This document shows, piece after piece, positions 43,931-58,347 of a stretch of DNA of 64,000 nucleotides. The stretch is from contig NC_092600.1 of the NCBI RefSeq assembly GCF_047663525.1, forward strand, positions 930,001 to 994,000, written 5' to 3'. This stretch comes from Anas platyrhynchos (lineage: Eukaryota; Chordata; Aves; Anseriformes; Anatidae). Within the stretch, counting starts at the first letter, position 1; every line of letters starts with the position of its first letter. The translations under genes and the position numbers were made by a program. Under the pieces are notes generated by a model. That model was not told the DNA's origin, made no database searches, and saw only the letters and a program-made list of their open reading frames with translations.

Positions 43931-46900
43931 CGCCTCAGCGTAAGGACAGAGATCCTCCCTTGGTCTGAGAATTAGCAAAAGTTTCCATTGGCTATATGGC
44001 TAAAGTTTTTAAAGAAAACTCCTTTCTTCTTCCAGAGGAGGTGGCAGGCATTTATTGGTTCTGTGCTCCTTTCCTGGAGAAGTTCAGCAACGTCTCCAGG
44101 TGACATCGGTCCTACAAGAGCCCCACGGATCACTGGGATCAGGTTCTCCAGGGCTGATTTCGGACCTTCCAGCACATTTTGCCCAGTACTGCTAATGCAG
44201 CCCTACACGCTGCTCCTCTCCTTCGGGTGTTACGATGTGCATACAGCTGCTTCTCATCCTTTCCAACAGAAGTTAAAAAATCCATGTAACCATAATAAAA
44301 AAGGGGGTGGGGGAGGATAATGATTTTTTGGCCAACTGCCTCCTCGCAGAACCAATGACTGACTTAGCAGGGAGAAGCTAATGGCTGCTCCAGTGACCTC
44401 CACAGTCACTGCACTCATTTAAGCAGTTACACTTAATTATGCTGAGTAATACACAAATTCCATATGTTCTGTGAGCAAATTCCTCTTTGTTCTATGGAAA
44501 ACAGAAATCCAGCGGAGGCAGGAGAATGCCTGTTCCTGACAGCACTGCCTTATAATCTATTTTTAACTGAGTTTCTCCATCTTCTTTGGAAAGGAATAAC
44601 ACTTCTTCGTTGCCTCTGGCCGTAATTAATATGCCATAATTCAGGTCCAAGAGACTTACAAAAACAGACTTAAAGCAGCGTTAGCTTTCAGGCAGAACAA
44701 ATAATTTTGGAGAAGACCAGTATTTTCTATACTTAAAACCCTTTTCGCTGGTTTTAATTAAAGTCCTTTGGTTGCCTGAAAACGGAATGTGTTTACTTCA
44801 GCTGCGCACTGGGTTTGAGTGCAGCCGGCCCCGCAAGGACCCCCGGGGAAGGCTGAGCTGCCGCGGGGGCTGCCGGCGGCACAGCTTTGGCACACTGATG
44901 CGAAACAGCTCACTAACCCGCCGTCACTGCCTCGGGTTTCTTTTGTTTGCAAATAACTGTCATTTTTTTTCTTGCAAGAAAGATACATAGAGGAGAGTAA
45001 GTGCTTGAAAACATTTGAGAACTGTATTTAGCAATCGTTCGGCAGTCTGAGTTGGGTTCAGCATTCACAGCTCCCTTCCTCCAGTTACCTGGTGACCAGA
45101 CAGCGCTTGGGAAGCAAAGTACTGATTAAGCAGAAGACGTGCATTTCAGATAAGGCATGTTTTGAAACAATAAGCAGTCTGTGTACACAACTAGTGCCAA
45201 GGAGGTGCTGCCACAGCCCACTGCAGCAGCCCGCAGAGATCCCCCTGAAAGCCCCCCAGTCCTGCTTTCGTTGCACCAGTAAAAACCATGCCACTGAGGG
45301 GCTGAGCCTCTGCTCCTCCACTCCCGCGTGTTGCCCTTTGCCCTGTGCCTTGTGAGCAGTCTGGCAGGCGGGAGGAGGTTTAACAAGCCCCCCCGGTCCC
45401 AGCTGTACACAGTCAGCGTCAGCACAAGAGGCACTCTTGCATCCCTTCGTTCCTTGCTTATAGTCTTGGGTCATCGTGGCTACAGCAACAGCGCTATTTA
45501 CTAGTGAAAATATATATTCAAAAGGTCACAAGCAAGCAGGGTAGGCAAGCAGAGAGGATGAGGCCCTGGGAGCTGAGCAAGGCAGGATGGCAGCAAGGAG
45601 AGCGCTGCAGGTCCAGCCCCGGGCTGCTGCAGGGTCCTGGGACAGACACCGTCACGGCATGCCCTGAGCAGTGCTCCACGCTGCAGCAGCAGGGAGGGAG
45701 CTAGTTACTTAGCTAATTAGTTGGTTGTTCACAGTTTGTGATACTTACAGGTTGGGCAATGTGCTGCTTTAGAGGGGGGGAGAGGCTGCAGGTGTGCCCC
45801 ATCCATGCAGGTGTGGTCCATTTGCACAGGGGTGTCCTCTCCACATGGCCGTGCTTATCTGTGCAGCCATGTGGGGTGCTTGCTTCTCTCTGAAGGGTCC
45901 CCTTGTGCCTGCAGAGAGGCTTGGCTTCAGGTAAGGGCTTTGCTGGGGGCTGCGTGATGGCTGTTGCAACCCAGAAGAGGTCTGAAATTGTTGGATGGTG
46001 AACAGGCCTGAAGGGCACAAGGGGGGAGCTTGTTCAGCAGCCCTCTTCCAGGTCTGTGTGTCCTGCTGCAAGCGGGGTGAGGGTGGCTGCTGCATCCTGT
46101 GGGGTGCTCTGTGTTCCCTGCCAGGCTTTGGTGTTCTCCTTCAGCTGTCAGCTCCTCTGGTCCCTTGCCCCTCTCCAAGTGCTTCATGCTCCCTGTGTCC
46201 GGGGTACTGCAGCTTTATCCTGGCTGTGGGGTTTCTCCTTGCTGCCCATGCATGGCACGCTGCTGTTGCGTGCTGGTGCTGCCCTGTTCTTCCCCCTGGT
46301 GTGCTGGCAGCAGTCAAGGCTCTACTGGATGCTAAGGAAAGAACAAACTCTTGTCAGTATATAGACCATGTAGTAAAATACTTTATGTTGTTATGGCAAC
46401 TAAAATTCTAAAAATAAACCAAAGAGCAAGAGATGATGTAAGTCAAAATGACCATGATATTCTGATTATGAGCTTCTTAAAATGCTTTCCACGCAAAGAA
46501 TCCTGAAGTTTATTGTTAAGTTTTCCTCCTCTTGGTAACTTACCAACCTAGGAAGTATCAGTCTCTTTAAAAACTTGTAGAGACAAGTGACAGCTCCAGT
46601 GCCCTTCCTCTGAAGCAGCTCGGCCACAGTGGCAGCTGGTATGCTGCAGCAGAAAGGGCAGAGGCTGAATCCACTGGGCATTCTCACTCAGAATTTGGAT
46701 ATTCCTGAAAAACAATTTGATTAATCTTTGGGATAACTTCAACATCTTAGAGCAGAAGCCTACAATTATGTTTTGTGGTAACAAAGAGGGCAGAAGCAAT
46801 AGCTGTTTTAGGGCTGTATCTGCAAGCACAGAGGATGTGGCTTGTGGGGTATGTGTTGTATAGAGAAATTGTGAAGATAATTGGGCTAATCCCACAAATC

Positions 46901-49900
46901 ATACATTGGTCTTATGAACAAGTGACTTTATAGGTAATCTTCATCTATTTGCATTGTTCTGCTTGTGCTGAGTTTGTTCAGAATTGGAAGCCTTCCCCAT
47001 TTCCTAGTAAATGAGGTCAGAAGCTTTTACTTTTCTATTTTTTTTTTTTTTGCTAGTTTTGTGTAGGGAAAACTTGTGAAACTGAATGTATTGTTTCTCT
47101 TACTACTAATAATAAACACACTCTTGCTTTGAGTTCACTAAATACAGCTGTTTTACTTTGTGAAATCTGAAGGCTCTGCTTTATCAGGAGGAGACCTCTG
47201 AAGAGGCCAGGCTTGTTACCACCGGGTGCTGTGTCTGAACCAAAGCTGGAACTGCAAGCAGTGAACTTAAGTCATTCTTGGAATGACTGGAGAAATGAGC
47301 TTTATAATGTCAAAATCCAAGCTGCAGCTGCAATCCTTTTATTAATCATAATTAAACTTTCATGGAGTTGCTCTTGTACGTGCTAGCGAGGCCAGGCACA
47401 TCGGCTCCCTCCTGTCCACCAGCCCCCAGCAAAGCCCTGCTGGAGGTGGGTGCAGGGTGGGCACTGGGTTGCACATAGGGCAGGTTGGCAGCGGGCTTCA
47501 ACCCTATTTGCATGGCCACATCTCCCTTGGCTGACTGTCCCGCTCTGCCCGTGTTTCATGCTGCTGTTCTTGGTGATCAAGTGCCAAGCCCTTGGATGCT
47601 GGGGGCACAGCGCTGCCCCCCCCCAGCCCCATCCTGATGCAGCTCCTTGGGGCAGGCGCTGTGCTGTGCCCTGCATGGGGACGGCTTCAGGCGTGCCGCC
47701 GGCTTCTCCCGCAGCTGGATTTATCCTGCATCGCTGCCGAAGGACAAAAACATCTGGAGAAGGGGCCACAGAAAGGAAATTTTCCTCAATTCAGAGGGAG
47801 AGCTGTGAGTGTCAGCTAAATAGTGTGAGTGTATGAGAAGCGGCATTTAATTAAATAAAGATAATGTAAACAGAAATATGCATTAGCTTAATGTGTGCCA
47901 TGGAACGAGGGCACTTACAAAGAGCATCGAGGGGCGAAGCTGTGCACACAGGAGGTTGCTCCTTGTGTCCTGCATTCTGGCAGGAACAAATTAGCTGCCA
48001 AGGCCATGCTGTTTCTCTTTATATGTATAGACATATAAATAGGGTACATGTGTGTTTACTATGCACTGTAATTTTTTAGGTGCTATAAATTTCATGCCTC
48101 TTCCAAATATTTGAGCACTACTCTGACCTTTTAACCAAAACACTGAAAGTAAACTGTATGAAATCCATACATACAGTGGTTGTCATTGAAAGCTAACATT
48201 TACCCATAGTCATTACTGTTTATATTGCAAGAGCATGAAAAATTGCAAATATGGAGGAGAGAAGCTGCTGCTGATAGGAAGTGCTGTGACTCTGGAGAAG
48301 TAATGGCCTGGCAGCGGGGCTTCTCCACCCTCTTCGAGCATTCCCCTCGTATGCCTTGTCCCACTGAGGAGCCCCTCCTGGGTTTGGGATTTTATTTTTG
48401 TTCTGTCAGTGAATGCTTGGGCCATCGTTAATGCTGTGTCTGCTTGATCGTTCTTCTGAGACTGCAGCAAATTGCCTTCAGTTGCTGTAGTCATTTCCTT
48501 CAGTGCAGCAGGATGTGGCACTCTGGGGCAAGAGGCAGTAAAACTTGTGATTTCTGCACAAGGCTCTGAAATCTCCTGTTGATGACATCTCTGCAGTTAT
48601 ACAATTGCTCTGTTTGTCTTCATCCTGCATCTCCTTTTTTAATCACTTAGGAGGGGGGTGGAAGTAGGCTGATTCTGCCAATCCAAGCCACAAGAAGTTG
48701 CCTGGGAAGGAGGCCCCAAAGTGGTGGGCATGGAGTGATGGGTGGGCTCAGTCCTGTTGGCAAGGGGTGGGTTAGAGCAGTGGACTCAGGCATTGCATCC
48801 CAAGTGTTTTTTTTTTCTAATCACCTACAGGTTCTGTTCTTCTCCCTTCATGAAAAACAGTCACATTGGAGAGCGAGGAAAGAAAAATATTCTGCATGAG
48901 GAGCAGAACTCTAGGACAAGCTCATTCATAGGGGCTGGTATGGGAACCCTTAGCTGTAGATGCCTGGGCCGGGGGCTCTGGCTGTGATAAGAGCAGTCCC
49001 TGGCCTCTTGGGGCTGCTCTTAAATGGGAAAACCAGCCCTGGAGGCTCCTGGAGTCCCAAGAGGATTCAGTCTGATGCTCGCAAAGGACCCTCTGTGCCA
49101 CCAGTGCTGAGTTCCTGAGGACATCCTGGGGAATGACCCTTCTGAATTCCCAGGACAAAACTCAAGGAATTGCCCTCTGCCTCTTGTAGGTGCTGGGAGT
49201 CTGGGCTATCCTAAAGTAACGCTTCCACCTCTTCCACTCACTCTGGCAAAGCTTTCACAACTGTTTGTGTCTACATAGACATTTGCAGCTTTATTTTAAC
49301 ATGAGGAGTCTGTCTTTCCACTTTACTGAATGAAAACTGAAGTGTATGGTGTGGTTTGTAAAGCAACCTACTTTTCTGGGTTCCCAACCTTGTCTCAGCT
49401 ATGAGATTTTGTTACTTTTTCCTCTAATAGCTTTACTCTGTTAAACTAGTCCGATAATAAATGCTAGCCCATAACTTACGGAATTGTGTAGAGTTGATCT
49501 CTTAAGAGGCACTAACATAAGATACAGGCACTTGGTGCACCATGAAGAGGTTAATAATGTAGTGGTCTCTACTCTTCAGTGCTGGGCAGCTACATAAACA
49601 TCCAAAGAAATGGCAGCGAGCCACATATTTAAGTCAGTGTGACATTTTAATGCTGCATTGCAATGTTTGCATCTTATGCTGAACCAAGAGGCTTCTTGAA
49701 CTATTGCCCTATTTACTCTATCAGTCTTTTCTATTAAGAATGTTTGGTCTCTGGAGCAAGACTTGTGTCTCCATATGGTGACCCTTCTATCCTCAAGTGC
49801 CCTTGCTGGACACTAATACACATGCTGTAATAGAGAAAACCACTTGGACTTAAATTGAGCATTTAGTAAAAATGCAGCATTACCTTCAGGACTGTTTTGA

Positions 49901-51613
49901 AAGCCAATGCCCTGATGAATGCAGTGTCACTATTTAGCTAAAACAAACATGTTATTAGGACTGCCAGGGGAGGCTCTCTATGTGGTACTGAAAATTCAGT
50001 ATTGATTCTGAATGCAAAGCTAATGCTATTGAAGCACAGGGCAGAGGAGGCTCAGAAAGTCCCATCCAGGTATTTCAACCAGTTGCTGTTTTAATATCAG
50101 TATTAATCTCAATAACAGGATAATAGGGGTAGGGCTGGAGAAGCAGAACAGCATTTGTTACCAGACATGTTTCATGTAGGCTGCACTGATATTCGGCGGC
50201 ATCTCTGAAGTTCAGTGTATTCATCTAAATAGATTTACAACTCTTTAATAAAGAGTTTTGCTTCCTTTAATTTGTATGCTGTCCTTACTGATTCTAGCTT
50301 CTTGTTGGATACTTTTGTTGAGAATGTCATATAAATAAAGTTATTAAACATACCTGAAGCAAAAGGAACATGCTCAAAGCACACTTAAATATCTGAAAGG
50401 AAATAAAGAAAAAATCCCTTGACCCTACATTTGATGCATCGAAAACTTGGGTATTCTGGGAAAATTGAAGTGTTTCATACATCAAACTTTGTTTTCTAGC
50501 CAGAGGCCTTCTTGCAGAGGAAATGACGGATTAAGGCCCTGACCATACCTCACAGGAAGGCACCTGAATGGCAGATTTGATTCTGAGAGGGAGAAAGATG
50601 AATCATAACTCACGGAAACAAAATTACCTGTTCAAATGGTAATGGGTTAAACTTATTTGTCACCTTTTTATTGAGAAGGAATATGTTTAGAAATCATGTC
50701 ACCCCTGCCTAAACCAAGGAACAGCGATAATCCATAGCCCACGCAGGATTTCAGGGAGAAAATGAGACAAATACAAGCACCTAAATAAAATCACTGTGGG
50801 GCTTCAGGCTGGTGAGGGCAGAAGGATCCTGCTATGGCACCTTCCTGGGGGGGGACCCCTCTGTGGGGATGAGGGTGTGAGGCATGTCCTTGCCTTGGCA
50901 GTGCTGGAGACAAAGCTGAGGGGTGTCTGCCCTGGCTGTGGATAAATTTCTCTGAAGAAGAGCTACTGTCACCTTCTTTGGGTGAACTGTGGTGGGATTG
51001 GGAAGGGCAGACATGGAGGCAAATGCTTCCTTGAGCGTGCTGGAAGCAGAGATCTGCGTCTGTCGGAGGGGGAAGAGGTGTGCTCTGTCTGCTCCTCTGC
51101 CTTGGAGAACGAGCTGCACAGTCTTACTGCCTTTTTGTTTTACAGTAACGATGGCCTTATTTCTGATCCTGGTGGACCCAGCAAAATCTAAACTTGTTAC
51201 CTGAGAGGGTTTTTCACTTCCCATGGTTTGTGAAGGATGTCTGGGAATTTTTTCATGTATGCTCAGCTGTTTTGGGCATGCAGAGGAGAATAACGCTGTC
51301 AGTTCTTAAAACTTCTGGGAGAATATAGAAAAGCAGTATGCAGTTACCAGTATTTGAGGGTCATATGATAAGAGTTGTCGTGTTTCTAATTACCAAAGTA
51401 ATCATACATTTACTTGTGTATGGAAGTATTTGGAAAACTTTTGAAGACCTCTTTTTCAATCAGAAAATATTTATGAAACAAAAACCATTCATAAAAAGGG
51501 TATGTTTCTTCCAAGCCTTCTAATTTAAGATCTTAGAAAAGGACTTCTTTCAAAATGACCTCTTAAACTGGGAGTAACGTTTAGTTTGAAACCTTAGTTA
51601 ATGTTTGCTGGAG

Positions 51614-51629
51614 AAAAAAAAAAAAAAAA
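51614..51629 (+). repeat. Poly-A tract (16 A)
   Basis: Simple A run in intergenic sequence. Confidence 0.85.
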
Positions 51630-54349
51630 GTTAAAAGGAAAAGGTTGGAACTGAAGTGAAACATTAAAATATTTTTAATGAGGCATTCTGGTGAGTTGCC
51701 CTCTTAGTCTACCCATCAGAACAAAGCGGACCATCTTTTTTCACAGTGATGCTACGTAGCCATTTACTTGTCCTTTACAAAAGTCATCTGGGGGGCTTGT
51801 TTATGGTAAAGTAAGGGAAGGGTGTGAGGTCCTTGGCCAAGACACCCTGCGGGTCCTGTGTGCTCGTTCTGCTCTGGTGCTTGTGGGTGGGAACCATGGC
51901 AGATTATTTACCCACATTTACTACACATTTATTTTGCACTCTTGGATGTGAGAAATGCGAGGCTGGCCAACAGCCTGCTTTTTAATGTCAGTGGTGGATG
52001 AAATTTTGTTTTCCTCTTTCCTTGTTAGGACCAAGTGCGGAGTCCATCGAAGGCACTTAGAACATTTTGTATGTGCTATTGTATCTCTTGAGCTGGAGAA
52101 TGGATGCTGAGCCCTGCAGGACATGCTGTCCTCACCCCCCAGGTCTGATACGGGGGTTCCCTCACTGTTTTTGTATTCAGCTTCTGCAAGATTATGCTGC
52201 ATGGCATAGGGGGTTGTCTTGTACGAGCATTCCCAAGAAACTGCTTATTTTGTTAATAACTTCTCACGAATATCTCTATATTCTTTTTTTTGTAGCATGA
52301 GCAAATTATGTTTTTGCTATATCACTTTTTCCCCCCTAAAATGAAAGAAATGATATCTGATGGGGAACACTTAATAGGCATTAAATTAGATGTTAGACAT
52401 ATTTAAAAAAAGACAGGACATCTATATAGACAGCTGTGGGAGGAAAAAAGATTAGCTTTCCTGCCAAGTGGGAGTAGGTTCAAGTAAGTCCAGTACTATC
52501 CATACGCTATACTTAAACCAGTGCTTGGAAGACTACGGGCATTCCTAGCTATACCTTGTTTTCCTTGGCCATTTTATTGGCTAAATCTCTACTGACTTTT
52601 GGATAAAATCCTGATTTTTCTGAAGTTAATGGAAATTTGCATGTGCTTAGTTTCTGGGTTTGCCCTTTTCTATTGTAGGTTTGCTTTTTTAACAGTTTTT
52701 CTAAGTTGTTACACTTCTGTGGGCTGGTATTCCTAAGCATAAATTTATGTACTCTGCAGACATGAAATAGCTAAAAATTTGTAAGTAAATGTAAGATTGT
52801 GGAAAACTTGTTACTTCATTGTTCATAACTTCTCCCCTCACTGCTTTTTATTCCCAGTTCTCCTTTACTCCTCATACCACTAAGCTTGTTTAAATAAGAT
52901 ACATGTGTTGAGTGAAGTGAGAAGAGCTTGTGGACTGTAATGCGAATGTTCACCGAGTGCAACAACACAGCTTGCTCAAAGATCAGAGATAATGCAGCTG
53001 TTTCTCTGCAGTCAGTATTACAGATATGCTGCACCCCAAGTTTGCAGATGGTGAGAAAGGGCTGGATTATTTTTAATGAAATTATGCAACTTGGTTTTGT
53101 CTCTCACTTTCGTACTACTGGAGATGAAATATCCCCATGTCAGGACGAACGCTGTTAATCTGTAAAGAACTCAGTATGCAAACACGGTTGCTCTCTAGCA
53201 GCAATTGAGTCCCTGCCTGGTGTTTGGCCTCATGGTCCCAGGGCACCTTGGACTGGGCAGGGGGCTGCTCGTGTGCTCAGACTCCGCTTCTCAGGGACCT
53301 GCGCGTCTCGGTCCAGCTGGGGAGGAGGAGAGGACGCTGCCTTGCTCTAAAACAAGCTTTTCTGTGTTTCTGCAAACAGCAGCCAGCAAAAAGTGCCCCA
53401 AGGGATAGTTCCCTGGCGAGAGTTTAAGCCCTTCTGGACAGGCTGAAGTCAGACAGCTTCAGGATGGAGGAGCATCAGAGCCACCTTTGTAAGCAGGACT
53501 TTGTGCCGCTCACCTTAATAACCCCTGGCATAACGCTCAGTGGTCCTGCTGCAGTTGTTTGTATGTGTGTAAGCTGTCTCTTGAGGTGTGGTTTGGCTCT
53601 ATGGCTGAGGCAGTCACCACCACGAAGGACCTTCCAGCTCCTGTGTTGTGCTGCCCATCCTCTCGAGCCTGCCCCGTGGGGAGCCGGGAGCACTGGGTGT
53701 GGAGGTTCGCCTCTGTCAAACCTAACTGAGACTGTTGCTCGTAATCAAGACTATCATGGGCATTAGTGATGAAAATCATCATTAAAGAGTCAAATCTTTG
53801 CAGCAGTGTCCGGGTACCAAGCTTGACCTGGAGGCAGTTTGTAGCCCTTCCCAGCTCTCCTGGCAATACACCACAGCCTGTGCTGGGTTGGCTGGGCTGG
53901 GCTGGCGGGTGGGGGGAACTGCATGGGGCAGGGAGGAGAATGCAGATTAAAGAAGCAAGTCAAAGCAATAGTGAAATGAGCCTGACTGTTTATTAATAAG
54001 ATTGTTTTAAAGCTGATAATAAACCCTAAGTTCTGCTGAATATGATTATGAAGAAGTGTCGGAGGTTAATTATCAATACTCTCTGCTCCTTAACAATGTT
54101 TTTTCACTGCTCTTCAGTAAAATGTTTTTGAGTATCTAGGGATTCCTTTGATCAAACAAGTATTTCTCTCCCAAGCTGGCTGTGCGCTGCTGTGTGCTGG
54201 GCTGTCATCAGCCTCACCATGGTGCTCTTCTGCTGGTGCATTAGCTAACCTCACTAATGGGTACCTTCTACTTTCAGACTCGCCTTCCAGGTTAACCAAT
54301 TCCCCAGAAATACTCTATGTATTCATTTCAAGGTGTGTTTTTTGTGGGT

Positions 54350-54350
<1 letters not shown>

Positions 54351-54381
<31 letters not shown>
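54351..54381 (+). repeat. Poly-T tract (31 T)
   Basis: The longest homopolymer in the window. No recognisable retroposed sequence is attached on either side. Confidence 0.9.
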
Positions 54382-54385
<4 letters not shown>

Positions 54386-57300
54386 CTGTTCATTGCCTTC
54401 ACCCCAGCCCTTCGTAGTAGCTCCACCCCTATATCCTTAGGTTGTCAAACTTTGGAACTGCAGTGGCTGTGGTGCTGAGCCCTGAGTACATCTGGAGCTT
54501 GTGCCCTCTTGGAGAAGGTGGTATGGGGTATCTGTCCCACGGCAGCAAGTTCATGTGAGAAGTCATGGAGAGATTTATTAAGACATTAAGTTCTGAGTTA
54601 GGTGGTACCACTAAATAGTTTTGCTTCTGTTGGTGGTAACTTTCCAAAGAGTTACTTCTGAAAATGCGGCCCGCACACACGTTTTTAACGTGCCCTTGGA
54701 GAAGCAGCAGCAGATTGTTTGGGTTATGCAGCACTCAAGATGTTCCTCCAGAACAATATGGGCTTTGTACAGTAGATGAGGTTTTCTTATTGGGAATTTA
54801 ACACAGAATGACCAAAGGCCTCATGCAGCCTTGGAAAGAACTGGAGTTGCACAGCTACAGCTGAACAAAAGCATAAATTCCATGCAGCAGAACTGAGATT
54901 TGGGAGAGAAGTTAATGCAGCCAAGCTATAGAAATAGATCACAAGCAGCCTGAAGTCTACACCAGCTAGTAAGGAAAGCTTTGGTCCTCGTCCATAAGCA
55001 CATTAAAAATATGAGATGGCAGGGTTTACTGAAACAAACACAAACCATTTGTTGATGTTGGCAAATGCCGTGTCCTTCAGGAACAGGGATTTCTTTAGCT
55101 ACGAATGCATGGCTTCCAAATTGAACACAGAGCTAGGAGAGATGTGGTAGCTGTAGACCCTTCTAGAAGAATAGACAGACTTTGAAAAGAAAAACAAATG
55201 AAAATGCCCCTTCCCTCAGACAGCCCTGGGTGTGTGAGGGGGGAGAAATGCCAGCATGGGCTGCCAGAGACCCTGCTGCGTTTAAAGCTGGAAGCTATTG
55301 CCAGAGTCAGAGGGAAGAATGTGGCCTCTGAGTGAAACGATTAAACACTTTCCCTTTGAGCTGTGAGTCACATCTTTACCTCCTGCTTTACTCGTCTGAC
55401 TTCCTGGTACTGTCCCAGAGCGACAAAGTTGTATTGGCCTCCGCTCTGTGGACTGGGAAACTGCAGCCTGAGCGTCTGCTCCAGACCAGAGCGGCAGAGA
55501 CCAGCGGGAGATCTGGACGTCCGAACACCGGGGTTACCAGAATAGTGTTTTTCTCCACAAGTTGCTGCCACTGTAAGCTGATGTCACGCTGCCTGGTGTG
55601 AGGTGAGCAGGGGCAGTACGTGACCTCGGCACAGCTCCCTGCGTCCCTGTCCCCACAGCAGCGTGACCCGGAGCTGCTCCAGCTCTGCAGCCACTTAACG
55701 AGGTACCATCATCAGTGGGGCTGGGGCAGGAGCTGCTCCTGGTCCTGTTCTCCAATACCAGAACCAAGCAGGCAGAGGTCAGTGTGGCACTTGTCTCTCT
55801 CCAGGTGCGGGCTGCTGGAGGCCTCCTGCACGCACTGCAGTGCTGGCTGCGGGCCCCAGTGACCGCTGTGCAACCTCAGTCCTGTCTGCAACGTGTCGCA
55901 CCAGTATGTGGTGGCACTGGTCAGAGGGGTCAGACAACGTACCAATGGATGACTCAAAGCAATTTGTCAGTGCAATGTGTTTAAAAAAATAAAAATCCCG
56001 ATATGTCTTGAAACAATGAATATAGAGCTCATTTCAGAAAGTTTAGTGAGAAACACATGAGACAGCTTTTCTTGCCAGTTCCCAGAGCATATCTCTGCCA
56101 GTCCGTGTTGCTCTGAGAGCTGGGCTGCCAACTTGCTCTCAATGGGCTGGACAGGAGATTCGGCTTTTCTCCTGCACTGCTTTCTAGCTCCTTACCATAG
56201 TGCTTGTGATGGCTGCTATGGACTTGTTTCAGCATCTCAGGCTTCTCACTTTCTTAGTGCTGCCTTTAATTTTGCTTTTTTTTTTTTCCCCTGTTCCTAT
56301 GATCTCGGGAATTTATCATCTTTATTCCATCGCTGTTATGTGGAACTTCATCCAGACCAGTTCAGCTCTCCTCGTTCCTCAGCACTTAGTGAGAAACACC
56401 ACCATGAAAATGCTGCTCTTTCTCCCCATTCAGTTGTTCCTTTCCTGCGCAGTTCATCTCCACTTCCCAATCCTCAAGCATTGCCTGCTTCTGCATAAAT
56501 GTTCCTTCTCTGCTCTCACTGTGCAAGTTGATGTTCCTGTTTCGTGTCATTGCTGAGCTGCCCCATTTGTGCTCACATTCACTGCACACGAGTTAGAAAA
56601 GGGAGGATGCCTTAGGCTGGACGTCCAGCCTTGCTTTGTGGAAATCCTTGAGACTCGCTGTTAAGGAGCACTACCTTGTGGTAAATAAGAGCTTTCTGTC
56701 TGAGGTGATGTGCTGTCTGACTTTTCTCCCTCTTCCCTCCATCCCCAGCTTTTGAGTTTTATCTGCAAACACTGAGGTGCTGCATGTGAAGCTGTTATTT
56801 TCTGCATCCTGTAGCATGCCAGAAGAAAGGAAGCCCACCCAAAGGTTAACATACCTGAGAAATACTACAGATGTGTTGTGGCGAGCTATCAAGGGTACCG
56901 GCTGCCAGTACCGTGTTTTAAATTAATGAAAAATAGGCAGGAGTACATTTTGTGCATGTAGTGTCTGCTGATGACTCAATATTTCAGCTAAACATATTTA
57001 CCTGAATATTCATAGTCACTTAGGAGGTGGCTGGATCTCCTGAGCTCAGCTAATCATTTAAATTGTTAACTACACTGCTTTTCTCCAGCCCGCAATGCTG
57101 CTACTTGCAAGCAATTTACCATGCATCTTTAACTTAAAAAAATAAATAAATCACTGAGGACTGTTTCCTCAGGTGCCCAGGTGCGTGGCTTCCTTGTATT
57201 CCAACACATTTTAGGAGATGCGTTTGGGCAGAAGTGAGGAGCCCAGGTTCTTTGCTGCAGGATTAACCGTGGTGCTTGCCCCATGGGCATGGCCACAGGT

Positions 57301-58331
57301 GAGGGGCTGGCTGCGTGGAGCAGAGCTCATCCCCCTGCTCCCCAGGGACACAAGGAGACACACGTGCAGACACCAGGGCGTGCTGTTCCAGCAGACCCAG
57401 CTGAAGTGGGTACCTGTGGCGATGGAGGCCCGTGGTTTGTGTCACATTGTCTTTTAAAGTGGTTGTGTTCACCCCTCCCTCGGGGTGAGGACCGTGGGGT
57501 GACACAAACTGGTGGAGGAGATGGTTCAGCACTGGGTGGCTCTGCTGGGAGAGGAGCAGTGGTGGGGTGCTGGCTGCGGGACCAGCAGCAAACAGCTCAG
57601 GTTTTATTGAACTCATGAGGGAATGTCAACCTCCGAGCATCTTCCCAAGAGGATCAGAAAATAGTTTGAAGAGGTGCATTCGGGTAGAGGCGGTGCTCGT
57701 AGCAGCACAGACCCGAAGTGTCTGTCACTGCGGTGTCTGCACAGCTCTGTCTGGGGTGCAATATCTGAACAGCAGAAAGTCCATTTGTCTTTACGCTCAA
57801 GCTGTGGGAGGGGGACACACAACAATGACAAAGAAGCCAGGCTCAAGGCTGACAAACGCATCTGATGGAGACCCGGCAGCCGGGTGAGCTGCTCCCTTGG
57901 CAGCAGGGGCGATAAATCCCAGCTCCTGCCCAGAGGGGCACAGGTGGGACGTGGGGGGGGCAGCCGCAGCTCCTGACAGCAGGAGAGCCATAAAGCATCA
58001 AGGCTGAGGCAAAACCAGTTAGAGAGTTCTCCCCTCTAGGAGGATTTTATCAGGGAACAGATGGTGTTAAGATGCTGTTGAATCTCAATGTCACCTTAGT
58101 TAATCCTCTGTGAAGTTTTGAGGTTTCTCTGAGAGCTGTGGCTGCCAACTTCAGCTGTTGCACGGAGTAAGTCCTAGTTTGGCAAGAGGTCCTGTCAATA
58201 AGAAAGCCAGGAGTCATTACGGGGTTTTTACAATAACAAACATAAGTCCTGAGGTCTAGCTGGAATGTATTTGTGTTTCAAGGGGAATTGAAGTTCTTCA
58301 GAAAGCAAGAAGAAAAGTAAAGTTAGAAATT

Positions 58332-58347
58332 AAAAAAAAAAAAAAAA
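58332..58347 (+). repeat. Poly-A tract (16 A)
   Basis: Simple A run in intergenic sequence. Confidence 0.85.

Noticed and set aside
43429-43978. Minus-strand frames of 153 and 178 codons in the CpG-rich patch
   Set aside because: They overlap each other in different frames and an equally open plus strand, with no recognisable protein family.
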